Assembly: GCA_025997155.1 (NCBI GenBank)
Contig: BNUF01000108.1
Location: 1-7,897, forward strand
Length of the DNA stretch: 7,897 nucleotides
Origin: Clostridia bacterium
Lineage (GTDB): Bacteria; Bacillota; Clostridia; Lachnospirales; WQUN01
Direction: 5' to 3'
Of the stretch, positions 5,141 to 7,897 are shown piece after piece (positions within the stretch are counted from its first letter, which is position 1; every line of letters starts with the position of its first letter). Both the position numbers and the translations under genes were made by a program. A model generated the notes under the pieces. It ran no database searches. It saw only the letters and a program-made list of their open reading frames with translations, and was not told the origin of the DNA.

Positions 5141-7897
5141 AGCGACGCGTATTACGCCGACCTCTACAATGTCCTTAACGTGCCGAACGGCGCGGGACTT
5201 GGACTTACGATTGAACACGCGGCGGTCAAGCCGTCGAAAGTCGGCGTGAGCGAATTTGTTAAGGCGTTTTTGAAAGCGGAGAACGACGGCGCGGCAAGCG
5301 TCACGGTGGGCGGCGTGAGCGTTCCGCTTAAAGCGGGCAACTATTCAGACGCGATTAAATTCGGCGTAAACACGGACGACATTACAAACCCCGACCGCAT
5401 ATCACTTGTTGTTAGCATTGGCAAGAGTGATAATGATGTTGTGAAAGTATACGACCAAACAGACGAAAGCGGCGCGGTTACTCACTTGCGGACTACAAAA
5501 GAGAAAATCACACCGAACACAGCATACGAAATCAAAAACGAGGGCGATTTTGAAGTGAAAGAGCGTTTTATCACTCCACAAAAGCCCAAAGACGGCACTA
5601 CAAGCGGCAACGAGGAAAGCACACCTTGGGATTATGTCAAGAACGAAACGCCCAAACAGCACGACGGAGAGGGCGAAACGACAATCCCCGCGGACGAACT
5701 CGACCCGCCGCACACAATCTATATCCACTACGTACAGGAAACGCCCGAGGCGCAGACGGCGGACGGCGGCGAACTTCCGCTTACTGAAAAGAGGATTACG
5801 AAACGATACAAACTTGAAAACATCACGACAGGAAGCGGACAAAGCCTTGAATCAGGCTTGACGGATATGCCCGAAATACTGGCGGCGTCAACTGTTCTCA
5901 ATTCAACTCCGAGCAAACACGGTTGCTGCACAAACGGCGGCTGCGACTGCGAAGACGACGACGGAAACCCCGATTGCAACTGCGGTTGCAACTTTGACCA
6001 TTGGATTGACGGACATTACAAGGTGTCATTTCAAAATTCAGGAGGAACAGACCCGCTTGCGGTAGCTAATCCGACTTCCCCGACAAACATAGCGGAGGGG
6101 AGCAGATTAGCGACACTTGACGGCGGCACGGGCTTGCAAGGCGTTGTTTACGGCAACAACACCGCCGAAGAAGAGTACAGCGGCTCGAGCGACAGTAACC
6201 CGTTCGCGTTCTATCCCGCGCAATACCTCAATCTTGACGGACAAATGAAGCCGTTTTTCAATTTTATTGTTTACAGAGGATACGACCTCCCGACTGTCGC
6301 AAAATACTCCTACGACATAGATAAACGCGTGGGAATCGGCAATTCGGCGGCTCTTTCGGGGATAGGCGTAACCACAACAAACATTCCCGCGCCTAAATCA
6401 AACGGCGCGAACAAAACGGCGGCAACGGACGGATATTTAGCGAAAATCCTGTTCGCCCTTACGCACAACGGCACGGGAAACGATTTGACGCTTAACTATT
6501 TCGCGACAATGAGCGATTGCGGAGGCGCGGCAAACTGTCCGATGAACCCGATGCCCGAAACCGTGGCAAGCGGAAGCCTTTTGTACAACTGGATTTTGCA
6601 CGTTTTCAGCCACAAGGACGCGGCTAATCAAGGCTTGCAAACAAACGCTAATCTCGGCAACTCACAAACAACAATGAACGGCGTGACAATCAAGCCCCTA
6701 AGCGAAGGCGCGGTGTCTGATATGCAGAATATCAAGTATTATCCGTATGTTGAAATGGTGTACGACACACTCGATAAAACTGCGGACGAAAACGATATGC
6801 GCGTAAACGTCCTTTCGGACAACATCTCGGAGTTCCACCCGAACGATTATATCGAGCAAGGTTGGGCGGCGGCTCACGATGAAAACGATACCCTTGTGGT
6901 TGACAGTACGCAATGGAGCATACACTCCCGCGCAACAAGCGGAGCGTCCGCTTGGCAGCAAAAGAACCGCGTCCTCCCGGGCGGCGGGATTTTCAAGGTA
7001 AGCGACAACAACTCGAACCCATCTGTCGTCGGCGTTACGAGCTGGCAGACGTTTATCGAAGAACCAACACTCACCGCGCTTTCGGGCGAAAGCTACGCAA
7101 GCAACTACAACGATTTCAAGGTTGAGGACAAAATGACGCACCACGACGCTGTAATCAAAGACCTTGTGAACAAACTCGAAAAGAAACATATGCAAATGTA
7201 TGTGAACACTAATTTTAGCGCGTCAAATCCTTATGACGGCGGGATTAAGGTTGGTTCGGGAAGTTCCTTTGCCCACCCGACGGGCGGCACTGCTAAAATG
7301 AGTACGGACAACAAATACTGGTTTCAAAAGGACACAAGCCCCAATGGGCGGGGCAGCAACGGCGCGGAGGGCGATATGGACGTGCTTACGCCGAACCGCA
7401 AGACCACCGTCACATTCTACCGAATGAGAGCTGACGTTGACGGCAAGATTTATCTTGAAAAACAAATCGTAACAGCCCCCGACGCGTTCGCCGTAGCAAG
7501 TCTGAAACCCGATAACGCGGCTTGGTCAACCGTCGTAACCTACGACAAAACCGTATCATCATTCGACGGCGCGAACGATGAAGCGAAAAAACTCGATGAC
7601 CGCACTAAAATAATCACAAACTTCTTCAAAACACTTAACCGCAACACGGGCAACGACAGCAGTATCACGGGTCATACCTCCGAACAGGACAGCGGCTCGC
7701 CAACGTGGTACAACGAAGCCTTTCGCGGTATCTGCGTCGCCAAAGTTGAAACGACTTTCGAGGTGGGCTTCGAACTTACGGATACCCGACTAAGCGTTCT
7801 CGACCCGCACCTCGAGCCGCCCCACGCAAGCACAAGCGCAATCTTCACAAACGCTTATCAAATAGGCATACGCCTTGACGATACACCCGTGCCGTTT
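5141..7897 (+). pseudogene. In-frame continuation of the giant secreted protein (no start, runs off the window)
   Basis: The frame of the 2780 gene continues without any stop for 919 codons to the last base. No RBS-preceded start stands near its beginning; the first GTG, at 5180, has no Shine-Dalgarno. It is therefore best read as the rest of one gene. The sequence keeps the style of an exported surface protein: Thr/Asn/Gly/Ala-rich, beta-strand patterned, few Cys outside one cluster. A stretch around 5600-5820 (TIYIHYVQETPE, then LPLTEKRITKRYKL) looks like a linker or domain edge. At 5924-5989 is a compact seven-Cys segment, C-C-x4-C-x-C-x8-C-x-C-x-C, preceded by His and followed by FDHW, and a Cys pair (SDCGGAANC) lies near 6510-6540. 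A Gln/Met/Lys-rich helix (KDLVNKLEKKHMQMYV) is near 7159-7206. The C-terminus and any anchor lie beyond the window. With the stop it is formally a broken gene; if the TAA is an error it is simply the rest of the CDS. Confidence 0.7.

Noticed and set aside
5134..5144. Programmed frameshift at AAATTTAAA
   Set aside because: The frame is identical before and after the TAA, so a shift would not restore the long ORF.
4748..5842. Minus-strand open frames of about 150 codons opposite the giant gene
   Set aside because: They are antisense shadows of codons rich in GCG/GGC/AAC/GAC. The + strand frame is continuous and has a signal peptide and RBS.

Overview
The window looks like part of a Gram-positive, Clostridia-type (Firmicutes) genome. 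This rests on AGGAG/AAAGGGG-type ribosome binding sites, classical Sec signal peptides and a secreted protein ending in three S-layer homology (SLH) domains. No housekeeping gene is present to fix the genus. All supported genes are on the + strand.

Layout. (1) 3-251 is the 3' end of a gene starting before the window. (2) 252-897 is an AT-rich, highly structured non-coding or leader region. It holds a 138-bp foldback (258-395), a third copy of the foldback arm at 691-728, six TGTACA palindromes in two clusters repeating every 93 bp (561-681), two tiny Lys/Arg-rich ORFs (446-511 and 737-817), an unpaired strong Shine-Dalgarno (816-822) and a good sigma-A-type promoter match (871-899). (3) 898-2745 is one open frame that appears to be two proteins in one. 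An unrecognised N-terminal part with Asn/Gly-rich linkers (898-1659) is followed, without a stop, by a secreted SLH protein with its own RBS, start and signal peptide (1660-2745). (4) After 34 bp comes a very large secreted protein (2780 to beyond the window end). Its frame is open for 786 codons, is broken by a single TAA at 5138-5140, and is then open in the same frame for 919 more codons to the last base.

How it may work together (inference). The SLH protein would be held on the cell-wall polymer, and the giant exported protein, encoded just downstream and probably co-transcribed, would be its surface partner or cargo. The operator-like array and alternating inverted repeats upstream suggest tight control or even DNA-inversion control of a surface-protein operon. 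The TAA means the giant protein is truncated in this strain, is an assembly error, or is read through. I recognise no known enzyme, defence or conjugation module, and no family for the giant protein.
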